From Cryobacterium suzukii (GTDB taxonomy: Bacteria > Actinomycetota > Actinomycetes > Actinomycetales > Microbacteriaceae), in contig NZ_SOHJ01000003.1 in NCBI RefSeq assembly GCF_004403185.1, positions 62,001-126,000 on the forward strand: a stretch of DNA of 64,000 nucleotides. The letters are read 5' to 3'. Positions 1 through 7,848 of the stretch are shown here, in pieces (within the stretch, counting starts at the first letter, position 1; every line of letters starts with the position of its first letter). Both the position numbers and the translations under genes were made by a program. The notes under the pieces were generated by a model, which saw only the letters and a program-made list of their open reading frames with translations, did not search any database and had not been told where the DNA came from.

Positions 1-78
1 CGAGCAATTCGACCGGCTTCAACCGATCGGAGCGGCTCGGCTGGTGCGCCGGGTTGGGGGTATCAGGAGTCTTTTTGG

Positions 79-726
79 TCACAGGGAGTCCGAATCATTG
101 GTTGCGGTGTTCGCGGGGGCGGGGTCCGCTGTTGCCGTTGCGCGAGGACGCTGTCGGGGAGAATCCCCTTTAAGGGACAGCCCGGCAATCGGCAGGAATA
201 CAACGAGAAAGACCAGGTAGGCGCCGAACAACCCGACCGAGACAACCGGGTTGGGCGGAAGCAGCAGAAGGAACAAAGCGAGTACCGCCCCGCTAATGCC
301 GGTGAAAAGCCAATCCTTGGCGGGTAGAGGACGTGTGCGCAACCGGATGCCGGCATAGATTTCGAGAAAACCAGTGACGGCTCCCCAGACGCTCACGATG
401 AAAAGAAAGAACCCGTGTCCACCCGTGTGGAAACCGAGGGCTAGTGCGCCAGCGATCATGCTCACGACGCCGTGAATGAGAAACAGGCTGCGGTCGGTAG
501 CAACGGTCAGGGTGCGAGGTCCGACCAACACGAGCAGGAGTCCGCTCGCGAGGGCGAATGCGCCGAAAACGATTAAACCCAGCTGCGCGGAGTGATCCCG
601 GTTGAATGTAATGATGACGGCCGGGATGACTGCGATCATGGCGCGCCCAACGGGCACGGCCCAGTAGCGTGGGCCGACGCCTGATGGTACCTGCGCGTTT
701 GCCACGCACGACCTCTTTCGTTGCAA
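79..726 (-). CDS. Small multi-pass membrane protein, DUF308/HdeD-like
   Basis: The 215-residue product has about six hydrophobic segments between residues 28 and 185, short loops between them, and a polar, Pro/Ala/Thr-rich C-terminal tail of about 30 residues. That pattern resembles the DUF308 (HdeD-like) family, integral membrane proteins without a firmly assigned biochemical role. No catalytic motif is visible. It lies just downstream of dnaB in the same orientation but is separated by 86 bases, so it may be its own unit. The ATG at 726 is the first in frame. The 78 bases between its stop and the left window edge hold nothing I can assign. Membrane location is clear; the family assignment is by overall pattern only. 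Confidence 0.6.
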   Translation of the reverse strand: MQRKRSCVANAQVPSGVGPRYWAVPVGRAMIAVIPAVIITFNRDHSAQLGLIVFGAFALASGLLLVLVGPRTLTVATDRSLFLIHGVVSMIAGALALGFHTGGHGFFLFIVSVWGAVTGFLEIYAGIRLRTRPLPAKDWLFTGISGAVLALFLLLLPPNPVVSVGLFGAYLVFLVVFLPIAGLSLKGDSPRQRPRATATADPAPANTATNDSDSL

Positions 727-812
727 AATTTGTCAGGCTCAGTCTACGCGGCGACACCGTCCGGATCTGCGAGCGCGCTGCACGCGCTGATACCGAACGC
801 GGGCGGCCCGAA

Positions 813-2240
813 CTACCCGCCCGCCACCATGTCGGCGAAGCGCGAGTAGTGGCCGTGAAAGGCAACCGTAACGGTGCGCGTCGGGCCATTCCGGTGCTTG
901 GCCACGATGAGGTCGGCCTCACCGGCGCGCGGGTTGTCTTTCTCGTAGGCGCTTTCGCGGTGAAGCAAAATAACCATGTCGGCATCCTGCTCGAGTGAAC
1001 CCGACTCACGAAGGTCGGAGATGGCCGGCATCTTGTCAGCGCGCTGCTCTGGCCCGCGGTTGAGCTGGGATAGCGCGATCACCGGAACCTGCAGCTCTTT
1101 CGCGAGCAGCTTGAGAGCGCGCGAGAACTCACTGACCTCTTGTTGACGTGACTCAACTTTCTTGCCACTGGTCATCAGCTGCAGGTAGTCAATGATGACC
1201 ATCTTGAGGCCGACCCGCTGCTTGAGTCGGCGGCATTTGGCGCGAATCTCAACCAGAGTCATGTTCGGGCTGTCGTCGATGTAGAGCGGTGCGTCGTTGA
1301 TGCGCCCGCGAGTGGCGGCAATCGTCGTCCAATCCCGGGCCTCAACGGTGCCCTTGCGCATACTCTGGAGAGGAACGGAAGCCTCGGCCGCGAGCAGGCG
1401 CATCGCAATTTCGCTGCGGCCCATTTCGAGCGAGAAGAAGATGCTCGGCATGTTGTGGTGGATGGACGCCGAGCGTGCGAAGTCGAGGGCGAGGGTGGAC
1501 TTACCCAACGCCGGCCGAGCCGCCACGATGATGAGCTGGCCGCCGTGGAATCCGTTGGTCAGTTCGTCGAGATCCGCAAATCCCGTGGGGACGCCGCTCA
1601 TTTGGCCGTCCTTGAGCTTGGCGGCCTCGATTTCTTCGATCGCCGCCGTCACAGCATCGGTGAGCGGAACGTAGTCCTCCGTCTGCGTTCCTCCGGTGAC
1701 GGCATAGATTTCGGCCTGCGCGGTGTTGACGAGGTCAAGAACCTCCCCCTCTGCGGCATAGCCCATCTGGGCGATACGTGTTCCTGCCTCGACCAGACGG
1801 CGCAGCAGCGCGCGTTCGGCCACGATGGTCGAGTAGAACCCCGCGTTGGCAGCAGTAGGCACCAGGCTCGTCAGGGTGTGCAGGTAGTCGGCACCGCCCG
1901 CCCGCGAGAGTTCACCGACCTTGGTGAGCTCATCGGTGACGGTGATGACGTCGGTCGGCTCACCTTGGGCATAGAGCGAGAGAATGGCGTCGAAAATTAT
2001 CTCGTGCTTGGGAATGTAGAAATCGCCGCCCCGTACGGTCTCAACAACGTCAGCGACAGCGTCCTTGCTGAGCATCATGCCGCCGAGGGCGCTCTGTTCT
2101 GCGAGGAGGTCGTGGGGCAGTGCTCGCTCGGACTTCCAGGCTTCAGCGGGCCGCTCTCCGCGGCCAGGGCCACCACTCGCTGACAGACCGTACTCATTTG
2201 ACGCTGGCTGATTCGCCAGGCCCAGGTGAGCGATTGACAC
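813..2240 (-). CDS. dnaB: Replicative DNA helicase DnaB
   Basis: This is the hexameric 5'-3' helicase that opens the fork and recruits primase. The 475-residue product has the N-terminal helical domain (residues about 40-150), a linker, and a RecA-like C-terminal domain with Walker A ARPALGKST at about 241-249 and a Walker B region ending IIDYLQLM. The length is normal and no intein is present. I chose the GTG at 2240 because AAAGAGG sits six bases before it; the longer frame opening at 2330 adds 30 residues without family character and has no such site. It follows the rplI operon at a distance of 460 bases. Perfect DnaA boxes lie in that gap, which suggests DnaA-linked control (inference). 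Confidence 0.95.
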   Translation of the reverse strand: MSIAHLGLANQPASNEYGLSASGGPGRGERPAEAWKSERALPHDLLAEQSALGGMMLSKDAVADVVETVRGGDFYIPKHEIIFDAILSLYAQGEPTDVITVTDELTKVGELSRAGGADYLHTLTSLVPTAANAGFYSTIVAERALLRRLVEAGTRIAQMGYAAEGEVLDLVNTAQAEIYAVTGGTQTEDYVPLTDAVTAAIEEIEAAKLKDGQMSGVPTGFADLDELTNGFHGGQLIIVAARPALGKSTLALDFARSASIHHNMPSIFFSLEMGRSEIAMRLLAAEASVPLQSMRKGTVEARDWTTIAATRGRINDAPLYIDDSPNMTLVEIRAKCRRLKQRVGLKMVIIDYLQLMTSGKKVESRQQEVSEFSRALKLLAKELQVPVIALSQLNRGPEQRADKMPAISDLRESGSLEQDADMVILLHRESAYEKDNPRAGEADLIVAKHRNGPTRTVTVAFHGHYSRFADMVAGG

Positions 2241-2373
2241 TCGGCACCTCTTTCTCTGTCGTTCGTATAGGTGTATCAGTGCCCACCGACACGGGACGGG
2301 ACACACCAGCCTGAGGCGAGATGCCGACACTGATTCACCCTAGGGAGCCGGTAGCACCCGCCACAAACCCCCC

Positions 2374-2394
2374 TGTGGATAACGCTGTGGATAA
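2374..2394 (-). promoter_or_regulatory. Two perfect DnaA boxes upstream of dnaB
   Basis: TGTGGATAA occurs at 2374-2382 and again at 2386-2394, both the reverse complement of the DnaA box TTATCCACA and 12 bases apart start to start. Near matches follow at 2441-2449 (TGTGGACAA) and 2563-2571 (TGTGCACAA). All lie in the 460-base gap between rplI and dnaB. Apart from these sites and the palindrome at 2611-2650, the gap shows no gene. DnaA binding here would place dnaB, or local replication control, under DnaA; that is inference. Confidence 0.6.
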
Positions 2395-2610
2395 TCTGCG
2401 CGAAACGCCGTAGAGATTGTGCAGAACCTGTGCACTCACCTGTGGACAAACATTAAAATCTTTCGAGGAAAACGGTCGTGATCAGGGCTTTAAGTTCCCT
2501 ACTGGCTTGTGAGTAAAGTTCCTTCAATGAACCCTTGAACCTTGTCGATACGAATGCTCACCTGTGCACAAAAGCAGTGGGTCAGTGCCCGAAAAATCGA
2601 TCGTTAACGC

Positions 2611-2650
2611 CGCGTAGCGGGGGATTCCCTAGGGAATCCCCCGCTACGCG
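2611..2650 (-). terminator. Perfect 40-bp palindrome downstream of rplI
   Basis: Bases 2611-2630 are the exact reverse complement of 2631-2650, so the transcript can fold into a long GC-rich hairpin with a minimal loop. It begins 50 bases after the rplI stop codon in the direction of transcription. No U-run follows directly; a short run of five T (ATTTTTC on the minus strand) comes about 12 bases later. It probably ends or stabilises the rpsF-ssb-rpsR-rplI mRNA. The 20-bp arms are longer than typical intrinsic terminators. Confidence 0.6.
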
Positions 2651-2700
2651 AGTAGGTAAAAGCTGCCGGCCGTATGGCACCGGCCTACCGAGGTGTGTTG

Positions 2701-3150
2701 TTACTTGGCGGCGACGACCACGAGGGTGATCGTGGCGCTGAGCTCGTCACGAAGACGAACCGTTGCCTTGTGCTCACCGGTCAGCTTGATCGCGGTGAGT
2801 TCGATCTTGCGCTTGTCGACGGTGCCGAGGCCAGCGGCTGCGACGGCGTTAGCCACGTCCGTGGTCTTGACCGAACCGAACAGGCGTCCGCCGGCGCCGG
2901 CCTTGACGACCAGGGTGACCTTGGTGTTCTCAAGCTTGACCTTGAGTGCCTCGGCCTCTTCGAAGGTGGCGTGCTCGCGGGCTGCGCGGGCGGCCTTGAT
3001 CTGTTCGATCTGCTTCTCGCCACCACGGGTCCACGCCACAGCGAAGCCCTTGGGAACGAGGTAGTTACGAGCAAACCCGTTCTTGACGTCTACGACGTCG
3101 CCGGGTGCACCGAGGCCGGAGACCTCATGCGTCAGAATCAATTTCGACAT
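2701..3150 (-). CDS. rplI: 50S ribosomal protein L9
   Basis: L9 binds 23S rRNA near the L1 stalk and helps maintain reading frame. The 149 residues match the family length. The N-terminal RNA-binding domain is plain (start [10 protein letters not shown], then [21 protein letters not shown] at about 17-37), followed by the long connecting helix and the C-terminal domain. The start has AAGGAAACCAA before it. It is the last gene of the rpsF-ssb-rpsR-rplI operon, nine bases after rpsR, and is followed by the palindrome at 2611-2650. Confidence 0.97.
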   Translation of the reverse strand: MSKLILTHEVSGLGAPGDVVDVKNGFARNYLVPKGFAVAWTRGGEKQIEQIKAARAAREHATFEEAEALKVKLENTKVTLVVKAGAGGRLFGSVKTTDVANAVAAAGLGTVDKRKIELTAIKLTGEHKATVRLRDELSATITLVVVAAK

Positions 3151-3159
3151 TTGGTTTCC

Positions 3160-3423
3160 TTACCGGCCTGAGCCTGCGTAGGGCAACAAAGCCATTTCGC
3201 GGGCGTTCTTGACGGCACGGGCGATGAGGCGCTGTTCCTGAACGGAAACGCCTGTGATGCGACGGGCGCGGATCTTTCCACGCTCGGAGATGAACTTGCG
3301 CAGGGTGGGGACATCTTTGTAATCGATGACACCAACCCGAATCGACTTCGCGGGGGCGGCGTTCTTGCCACCCTTAGCTCCGCGAAGCGGCTTGCGGCGG
3401 TCGCCGCTCGACTTTCCAGCCAT
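3160..3423 (-). CDS. rpsR: 30S ribosomal protein S18
   Basis: S18 forms a heterodimer with S6 on the platform of the small subunit. The 87-residue product has the conserved core beginning [17 protein letters not shown] and the arginine-rich segment [13 protein letters not shown]. The basic N-terminal extension ([18 protein letters not shown]) is longer than in E. coli, as is usual in actinobacteria. No CxxC zinc pair is visible, so it looks like the zinc-independent type. GTAAGGAAATC precedes the ATG. The order S6, SSB, S18, L9 is the classical operon. Confidence 0.96.
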   Translation of the reverse strand: MAGKSSGDRRKPLRGAKGGKNAAPAKSIRVGVIDYKDVPTLRKFISERGKIRARRITGVSVQEQRLIARAVKNAREMALLPYAGSGR

Positions 3424-3470
3424 GATTTCCTTACTTTCTCAAAAGGTGTTAGCTACGCGCGTGGCGTGGC

Positions 3471-3989
3471 TTAGAAGGGGGTCTCGTCGCTGAAGTTGCC
3501 TGGACTGTTCCAGACGTCTCCGCCGGACGCTGCGGGCGCAGCAGTCTTGGCGGGGGCGCTGGGTGCCCACGGCTCATCATTGCCCTGGCCACCGACAGCG
3601 GGAGCGCCGCTACGGGGGCCGGACGACTGCGCGCGAGTGAGCGAAGCGGTGGCGTAGCGCAGCGAGGGGCCGATTTCATCGATCTCGAGCTCCATGCTCG
3701 TGCGCTTTTCACCTTCCTTCGTCTCGTACGAACGCTGCTTGAGACGCCCGGAAGCGATGACACGCGACCCCTTGGTCAGTGAACCCGCCACGTGCTCGGC
3801 GAATTCACGCCAAACACTCGCACGCAGGAACAGCGCGTCGCCATCTTTCCACTCGTTAGCCGCACGATCGAATGTGCGCGGAGTAGAAGCGATGGTGAAG
3901 TTGGCAACCGCCAGCCCGTTCTGCGTATAACGCAGTTCCGGATCGCTGGTGAGGTTGCCCACCACGGTGATTACGGTCTCGCCAGCCAT
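3471..3989 (-). CDS. ssb: Single-stranded DNA-binding protein
   Basis: SSB coats exposed single strands during replication and repair. The 172-residue product has an N-terminal OB-fold (residues about 5-110, with [22 protein letters not shown] and the [18 protein letters not shown] strand), a disordered Gly/Pro/Ser-rich linker, and the acidic C-terminal tip ending DETPF that recruits partner proteins. The ATG lies four bases after the rpsF stop, so the two are probably translationally coupled. It is the housekeeping copy; no second ssb is in the window. Confidence 0.96.
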   Translation of the reverse strand: MAGETVITVVGNLTSDPELRYTQNGLAVANFTIASTPRTFDRAANEWKDGDALFLRASVWREFAEHVAGSLTKGSRVIASGRLKQRSYETKEGEKRTSMELEIDEIGPSLRYATASLTRAQSSGPRSGAPAVGGQGNDEPWAPSAPAKTAAPAASGGDVWNSPGNFSDETPF

Positions 3990-3992
3990 GGG

Positions 3993-4613
3993 CTACTTGT
4001 CGCTTGCCTTGTCGGCAACAGCGGCCGGAGCCGGGGTTGCCTTGGCAGCAGCAGGCTTGGCGGCAGCAACCTTCGCGGAGGGAACCGCGGTGGAGGCGGC
4101 AGCAACCGGAGCGGAAGCTTCGACCTTGGCGGCAACCGGAGCAGCAGCGGCCGGAGCCTCGACTGCATCGGCGACGACAGGCTTGGCAGCAGAAGCAACC
4201 TTGGCCGCCGGAGCGGCAGCGGCTGCAGCAGCAGCGTCAGCCTTGGCCGCGATGACCTTGGGGTTGGCAGCCTTGCGGGCAGCCTTTTCTGCGGCCAGCT
4301 TGGTAGCGACGACGACCTGGGCAATGCCCTCTTCGGCGCGGAGCACCTTGGTGCGCATGACTGCCTCGGACAGGCTCAGCTGGCGGTCGAGCTCGACCGT
4401 GGCTGAGGCGTTCGCGGTGAAGTCAACGACGGCATAAATGCCTTCGGTCTTCTTGTTGATCTCGTATGCGAGACGACGACGACCCCAGACATCAACCTTG
4501 TCAATGGTTCCGCCATCGTTGCGAACAACGTTGAGGAACTTGTCAAGGCTGGGAGCTACGGTGCGCTCATCGATCTCGGGATCGAGGATAACCATTAGTT
4601 CGTACTGATGCAT
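3993..4613 (-). CDS. rpsF: 30S ribosomal protein S6 with long Ala-rich C-terminal tail
   Basis: Residues 1-100 are a standard S6 ([16 protein letters not shown], then [22 protein letters not shown]), which pairs with S18 on the 30S platform. The product is 206 residues long, about twice the usual 95-125. Residues from about 105 onward are almost only Ala, Lys, Pro, Val and Ser, with repeated AAK, AAP and AKPA-like units and no fold signal. The reading frame is open throughout and ends directly before ssb, so the tail belongs to the gene. It has a strong AGGAGGTGG site, and the leader can fold to hide that site. The tail is probably disordered and surface-exposed; its role is unknown. Confidence 0.93.
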   Translation of the reverse strand: MHQYELMVILDPEIDERTVAPSLDKFLNVVRNDGGTIDKVDVWGRRRLAYEINKKTEGIYAVVDFTANASATVELDRQLSLSEAVMRTKVLRAEEGIAQVVVATKLAAEKAARKAANPKVIAAKADAAAAAAAAPAAKVASAAKPVVADAVEAPAAAAPVAAKVEASAPVAAASTAVPSAKVAAAKPAAAKATPAPAAVADKASDK

Positions 4614-4623
4614 GACTAACCCA

Positions 4624-4667
4624 CCTCCTTCGGACTAAAACGGCTACAGACTTTCTGTAACAGGAGG
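4624..4667 (-). promoter_or_regulatory. Candidate rpsF leader structure masking the ribosome-binding site
   Basis: In the mRNA, AGGAGG (complement of 4624-4629) is the rpsF Shine-Dalgarno site. Upstream, the complement of 4662-4667 reads CCTCCT and can pair with it fully. Between them a small hairpin forms from 4645-4649 and 4655-4659. An unpaired CCG occurs twice in the enclosed region. Known rpsF leaders bind the S6:S18 dimer and shut off translation when the proteins are in excess. The layout fits that mechanism, but I cannot check the family consensus, so this is inference from pairing. Confidence 0.4.
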
Positions 4668-4765
4668 GTTGTGCATGTGCTGAACGCGGAGGCCGGGAAT
4701 CCGGCACGCAGGCAACCTGCCCAGACTACCGGATACCACGTCGTTGCGCCAGTCGATCAGCTGGT

Positions 4766-6106
4766 CTACTCGGTCAGGGTCGCGTTCGCTGCTTTCTGGG
4801 CTGCGAGCACACCCTGGTGCACCGGAGCGCGACCGAGGAAGACCTCGTCAAGCAGCGGCCGCATGGCGTTCTCGGCGGCCGGCCAGCCAGCACCGCGCGG
4901 CGCCGGCGCCGTTCCGCCGGCCAGAACATCGTAGAACGGGCTGATGTCAACCTTCTCGGCCGCCCAGTAGGCAGCGTAGGCGGGCTGCGCGGCCAGCACG
5001 GCCGGAGACGCTGCGCCGGAAGCGCCAATAAATTCAGAGCCGGCAGCGCTCCCGAGCCATTCCAACACCCGCTCGGTTTTCGCCGGGTGCTCCGACGCAG
5101 CATTTCCAGCAGCAGCGATGCCGTCGACCCCGCTGATCGAGCCGGCAGGACCGCTGGGAAGTTGCACGACGCCCCAGTCGAAGTTCGCCCCAGCACTCAC
5201 ATTGGCGAGGTTGTACACCCCGCTCTGGAACAGGGCCATCTTGCCTTGCAGAAACTGCTCGCGGCTGAAATCGCCGTTGGTATTCGTATCGGCGGCTGAC
5301 GGAGCGACGTGCCACTTGTTCATGAGGTCGACGAGGTACTGGAATGAAGCGAGGCCCGCGTCAGACGCAAAGGCGTACTGATTAGATTCATCCTGGAACT
5401 GGGCACCACCGGAGGCCAGATAGTTCAGCACCATCGCCTGCAGGTCGTAGCCAGCGTTGTAGCCGTATTGGCTAACGTTGGAGCCGTCGAACTCTGCACT
5501 GTCGGCCGTGTTCCCGTTGTAGTCCTTGGTGAGTTTCTGCAGCACGCTGATGAGGGTGTCGTTATTACCGGTGGGATCCCAGGTCAGCGCAGACACGTCT
5601 TCGACGGTCAGACCGGCATCACCAAGCAGGTCGGCGTTGTAGTACACCGCGATGCCGGGGTCGGCCAGCTGCGGTACTCCCCACAGCGTGGCATCCCGGG
5701 TGTACTGGGCGACGACGGCTGGAACCCAGCCGGCCTGGGCATCCGCTGGAATGGCGGTCGTAATGTCGAGCAGTGCGCCCGCGTCGGCGTAGGCGGGATA
5801 ACTGCCACCATCGACCCAGAACACGTCAGGGGCACTGTCACCGGCGACGTCGGTGCGCAGCTTCTCGAAGTAGTCGTCCCACGGCACGATCTCGACGTCG
5901 ACGTGAATGTCGGGGTTGTCCTGTTCAAAGGCGGTGAAGGACTTCTCGTAGGCGGCGGCGACCTGTTCGTCCCAGAGTCGCACGGTCACCGTGGTCGCCG
6001 CGTCCCCAGTGTCGGAGTCGGAGAAATTCAGTGCGGCGACAGCGCCGGTGATGACGAGAAGCACGGCGAGCGCGCCGGCGGCAATGATGGTGGAACGCTT
6101 GGCCAT
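4766..6106 (-). CDS. Sugar-type ABC transporter substrate-binding protein
   Basis: This is an extracellular solute-binding protein of the family 1 (CUT1) type that delivers a sugar or oligosaccharide to the two permeases encoded upstream. A basic start (MAKRST) is followed by a hydrophobic segment at about 7-25, a signal peptide or anchor. No lipobox cysteine is visible. Family features include VTVRLWDEQ at the mature N-terminus, DVFWVDGG, and an SREQFLQGKMALFQSGVYNL segment. The ATG at 6106 is chosen because AGAGGA precedes it; the frame upstream to 6166 overlaps the permease end. It is last in the pcnA-permease-permease-binding protein run. The substrate cannot be read from the sequence. 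Confidence 0.88.
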   Translation of the reverse strand: MAKRSTIIAAGALAVLLVITGAVAALNFSDSDTGDAATTVTVRLWDEQVAAAYEKSFTAFEQDNPDIHVDVEIVPWDDYFEKLRTDVAGDSAPDVFWVDGGSYPAYADAGALLDITTAIPADAQAGWVPAVVAQYTRDATLWGVPQLADPGIAVYYNADLLGDAGLTVEDVSALTWDPTGNNDTLISVLQKLTKDYNGNTADSAEFDGSNVSQYGYNAGYDLQAMVLNYLASGGAQFQDESNQYAFASDAGLASFQYLVDLMNKWHVAPSAADTNTNGDFSREQFLQGKMALFQSGVYNLANVSAGANFDWGVVQLPSGPAGSISGVDGIAAAGNAASEHPAKTERVLEWLGSAAGSEFIGASGAASPAVLAAQPAYAAYWAAEKVDISPFYDVLAGGTAPAPRGAGWPAAENAMRPLLDEVFLGRAPVHQGVLAAQKAANATLTE

Positions 6107-6149
6107 GATGTCCTCTGTTGACGGATCGAACCTTCCCCAGTCGACTAGC

Positions 6150-6980
6150 CTACGCAGAACCCGCAATGGTGATCGACCGCACGAAGCTGCGCTGGAACAT
6201 CAGGAACAGCACCAGGAGCGGAACCAGGGCGAGCGTTGTGGCCGCCATCACGAGCGTCCAATTGCCGTTGAACTGGCTTTGCAGACTCGCGGTGGCGACG
6301 GTCACGACCCGCCACTCGGTGCCGGTCGTGACCACGAGCGGCCACATGAAACTGTTCCAGTGGCTCACGATTGTGATGAGGGTCAGGGTGGCGATAATCG
6401 GGCGAGACAGCGGCACCACGATCTCGACCAACACGTCGAGGGTGTTCGCGCCGTCGAGCCGGGCAGCATCGATGAGCTCCTGGGGAATCCCACGAAAATA
6501 TTCGCGCAACAAAAAAATCGCGTAGGGGGAGGCGAACGCGAATGGCAGCACGAGACTCCAAAACGAGTTGCGCAGCCCGGCCTCGGTCATCATGAGGTAC
6601 AGCGGAACGACGAGGACGACGGGCGGGATCATCAGGGTCGACAGGTACACCCAAAACAACACCTGACGGCCGGGAAAATCGACCCTGGCGAAGGCATAGG
6701 CGGCGAGAATCGAGCAGATCAGCTGCCCGACCAGAATCAGCACGGCCGCGAGTACCGTGATCAGGATGGCGCGACCGAATTGGGCCGGACCGTTCAGCAA
6801 GAGCGCAAAATTCTCCAGCGTGAACGGGTCAGGCCAGCTCAGCGCCGACTGCTGCGCGAATTGCTCACGCGTCTTGAAGGCGGTCAGGATGCTCAGCAGG
6901 AACGGGCCGAGGGTGAATAGGGCGCCCAGCACCAGCACCAGGTAGACGGCGGCCGTGGAGGAGAATCTAGTCCATTTCAT
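6150..6980 (-). CDS. ABC transporter permease, CUT1 MalG type
   Basis: The 276-residue product has six transmembrane segments and the cytoplasmic EAA-like loop (QELIDAARLDGANTLDVLVEIVVPLSRP) that contacts the ATPase. It corresponds to the MalG-type half of the channel. The ATG at 6980 is taken rather than the longer frame because GGAGGGTCACCT stands directly before it and MKWTRFSSTAAVYLVLVLGA is a typical first helix. It overlaps the preceding permease gene by 14 bases, so the two are surely co-transcribed. The binding-protein gene follows after 43 bases. Confidence 0.9.
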   Translation of the reverse strand: MKWTRFSSTAAVYLVLVLGALFTLGPFLLSILTAFKTREQFAQQSALSWPDPFTLENFALLLNGPAQFGRAILITVLAAVLILVGQLICSILAAYAFARVDFPGRQVLFWVYLSTLMIPPVVLVVPLYLMMTEAGLRNSFWSLVLPFAFASPYAIFLLREYFRGIPQELIDAARLDGANTLDVLVEIVVPLSRPIIATLTLITIVSHWNSFMWPLVVTTGTEWRVVTVATASLQSQFNGNWTLVMAATTLALVPLLVLFLMFQRSFVRSITIAGSA

Positions 6981-7848
6981 AGGTGACCCTCCGGCGAAAA
7001 TAGAGCTGCTGGGCGAGGGTGATGACGACCAGGATGACCAGCAGTACGACGGCCATGACGGCCGCGCGGCCGAGGTCGAAGGCGTCGAAAGCTTCGTAGT
7101 AGATGCGCGCGGCCACAACATCCGTCGATCGTGCCGGGCCGCCCTGGGTGAGCGCGTATACCTGGTCGAAGACTTGAAACGCCGAAATGACCGTGGTGAC
7201 GAGCACGAAGAACATGGTCGGGCGCAACAATGGCAGCTTGATATGCCAGAACATCTTCACCGCGCCGGCGCCGTCGATGCGGGCAGCCTCGAGAATCTGC
7301 CCAGGAATGTTGAGCAGCCCGGCCATGAAGAACAGGGTGACGTAGCCGACGTTGGTCCAGATCACCACGGCGGCCACGGCCGGTAGCGCCAGTGCGGGGT
7401 CACTGAGCCACTCGACCCGCTGACCGAGCAGGGTGTTGAGTGCCCCATCGGTGGGTGCGAGGATCCACTTCCACACGACGCCGAGCGCAAGCGGAGCGCA
7501 AATCCACGGCAGGACGTAGATCGTACGAAACCAGGCTGACCCCGGCAGGCTGCGGGTGAGCAGGCTGGCCGCGCCGAGGCCGATCAGGGTTTGAATCGGC
7601 ACCACGAGCGCAACGAAGATGAGCGTGACCAGCAGGGAGTTTCCAAAGACGCCGTCACTGAGAACGGATTGGTAGTTGTCGAAACCGACGAAGGTGATCG
7701 GGCCGATCAGGTCCCAGCTCTGAAAGCTGAGCCAGAGTACGACGAGCACCGGAAGGAGGAGAAAGCAGACCACGCCGAACAGACTGGGAGCGAGCAGCGC
7801 ATAGCCGGTGATCGCCCTGCGTCGACGCAGGCTGCCCTTATTGGACAC
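6967..7848 (-). CDS. ABC transporter permease, CUT1 MalF type
   Basis: The 293-residue inner-membrane permease has six predicted helices, the first at residues about 15-38 (YALLAPSLFGVVCFLLLPVL). The EAA-like loop is IPGQILEAARIDGAGAVKMF at about 191-210. It pairs with the next gene to form the channel. The start is GTG at 7848, inside the last codons of pcnA (11-base overlap). No ATPase gene is encoded nearby; CUT1 importers in actinobacteria often share one distant MsiK-type ATPase, which would explain this. Confidence 0.9.
   Translation of the reverse strand: MSNKGSLRRRRAITGYALLAPSLFGVVCFLLLPVLVVLWLSFQSWDLIGPITFVGFDNYQSVLSDGVFGNSLLVTLIFVALVVPIQTLIGLGAASLLTRSLPGSAWFRTIYVLPWICAPLALGVVWKWILAPTDGALNTLLGQRVEWLSDPALALPAVAAVVIWTNVGYVTLFFMAGLLNIPGQILEAARIDGAGAVKMFWHIKLPLLRPTMFFVLVTTVISAFQVFDQVYALTQGGPARSTDVVAARIYYEAFDAFDLGRAAVMAVVLLVILVVITLAQQLYFRRRVTYEMD

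Noticed and set aside
1-78. Left-edge sequence as the end of another gene
   Set aside because: No frame shows recognisable coding sequence in 78 bases; nothing can be claimed.
2241-2330. N-terminal extension of DnaB from the ATG at 2330
   Set aside because: It adds 30 Cys/Arg-rich residues unlike the family, while the GTG at 2240 has a good ribosome site.
3993-4255. Separate Gln/Arg-rich genes opposite the rpsF tail
   Set aside because: They mirror the Ala-rich repeat codons of S6 in other frames.
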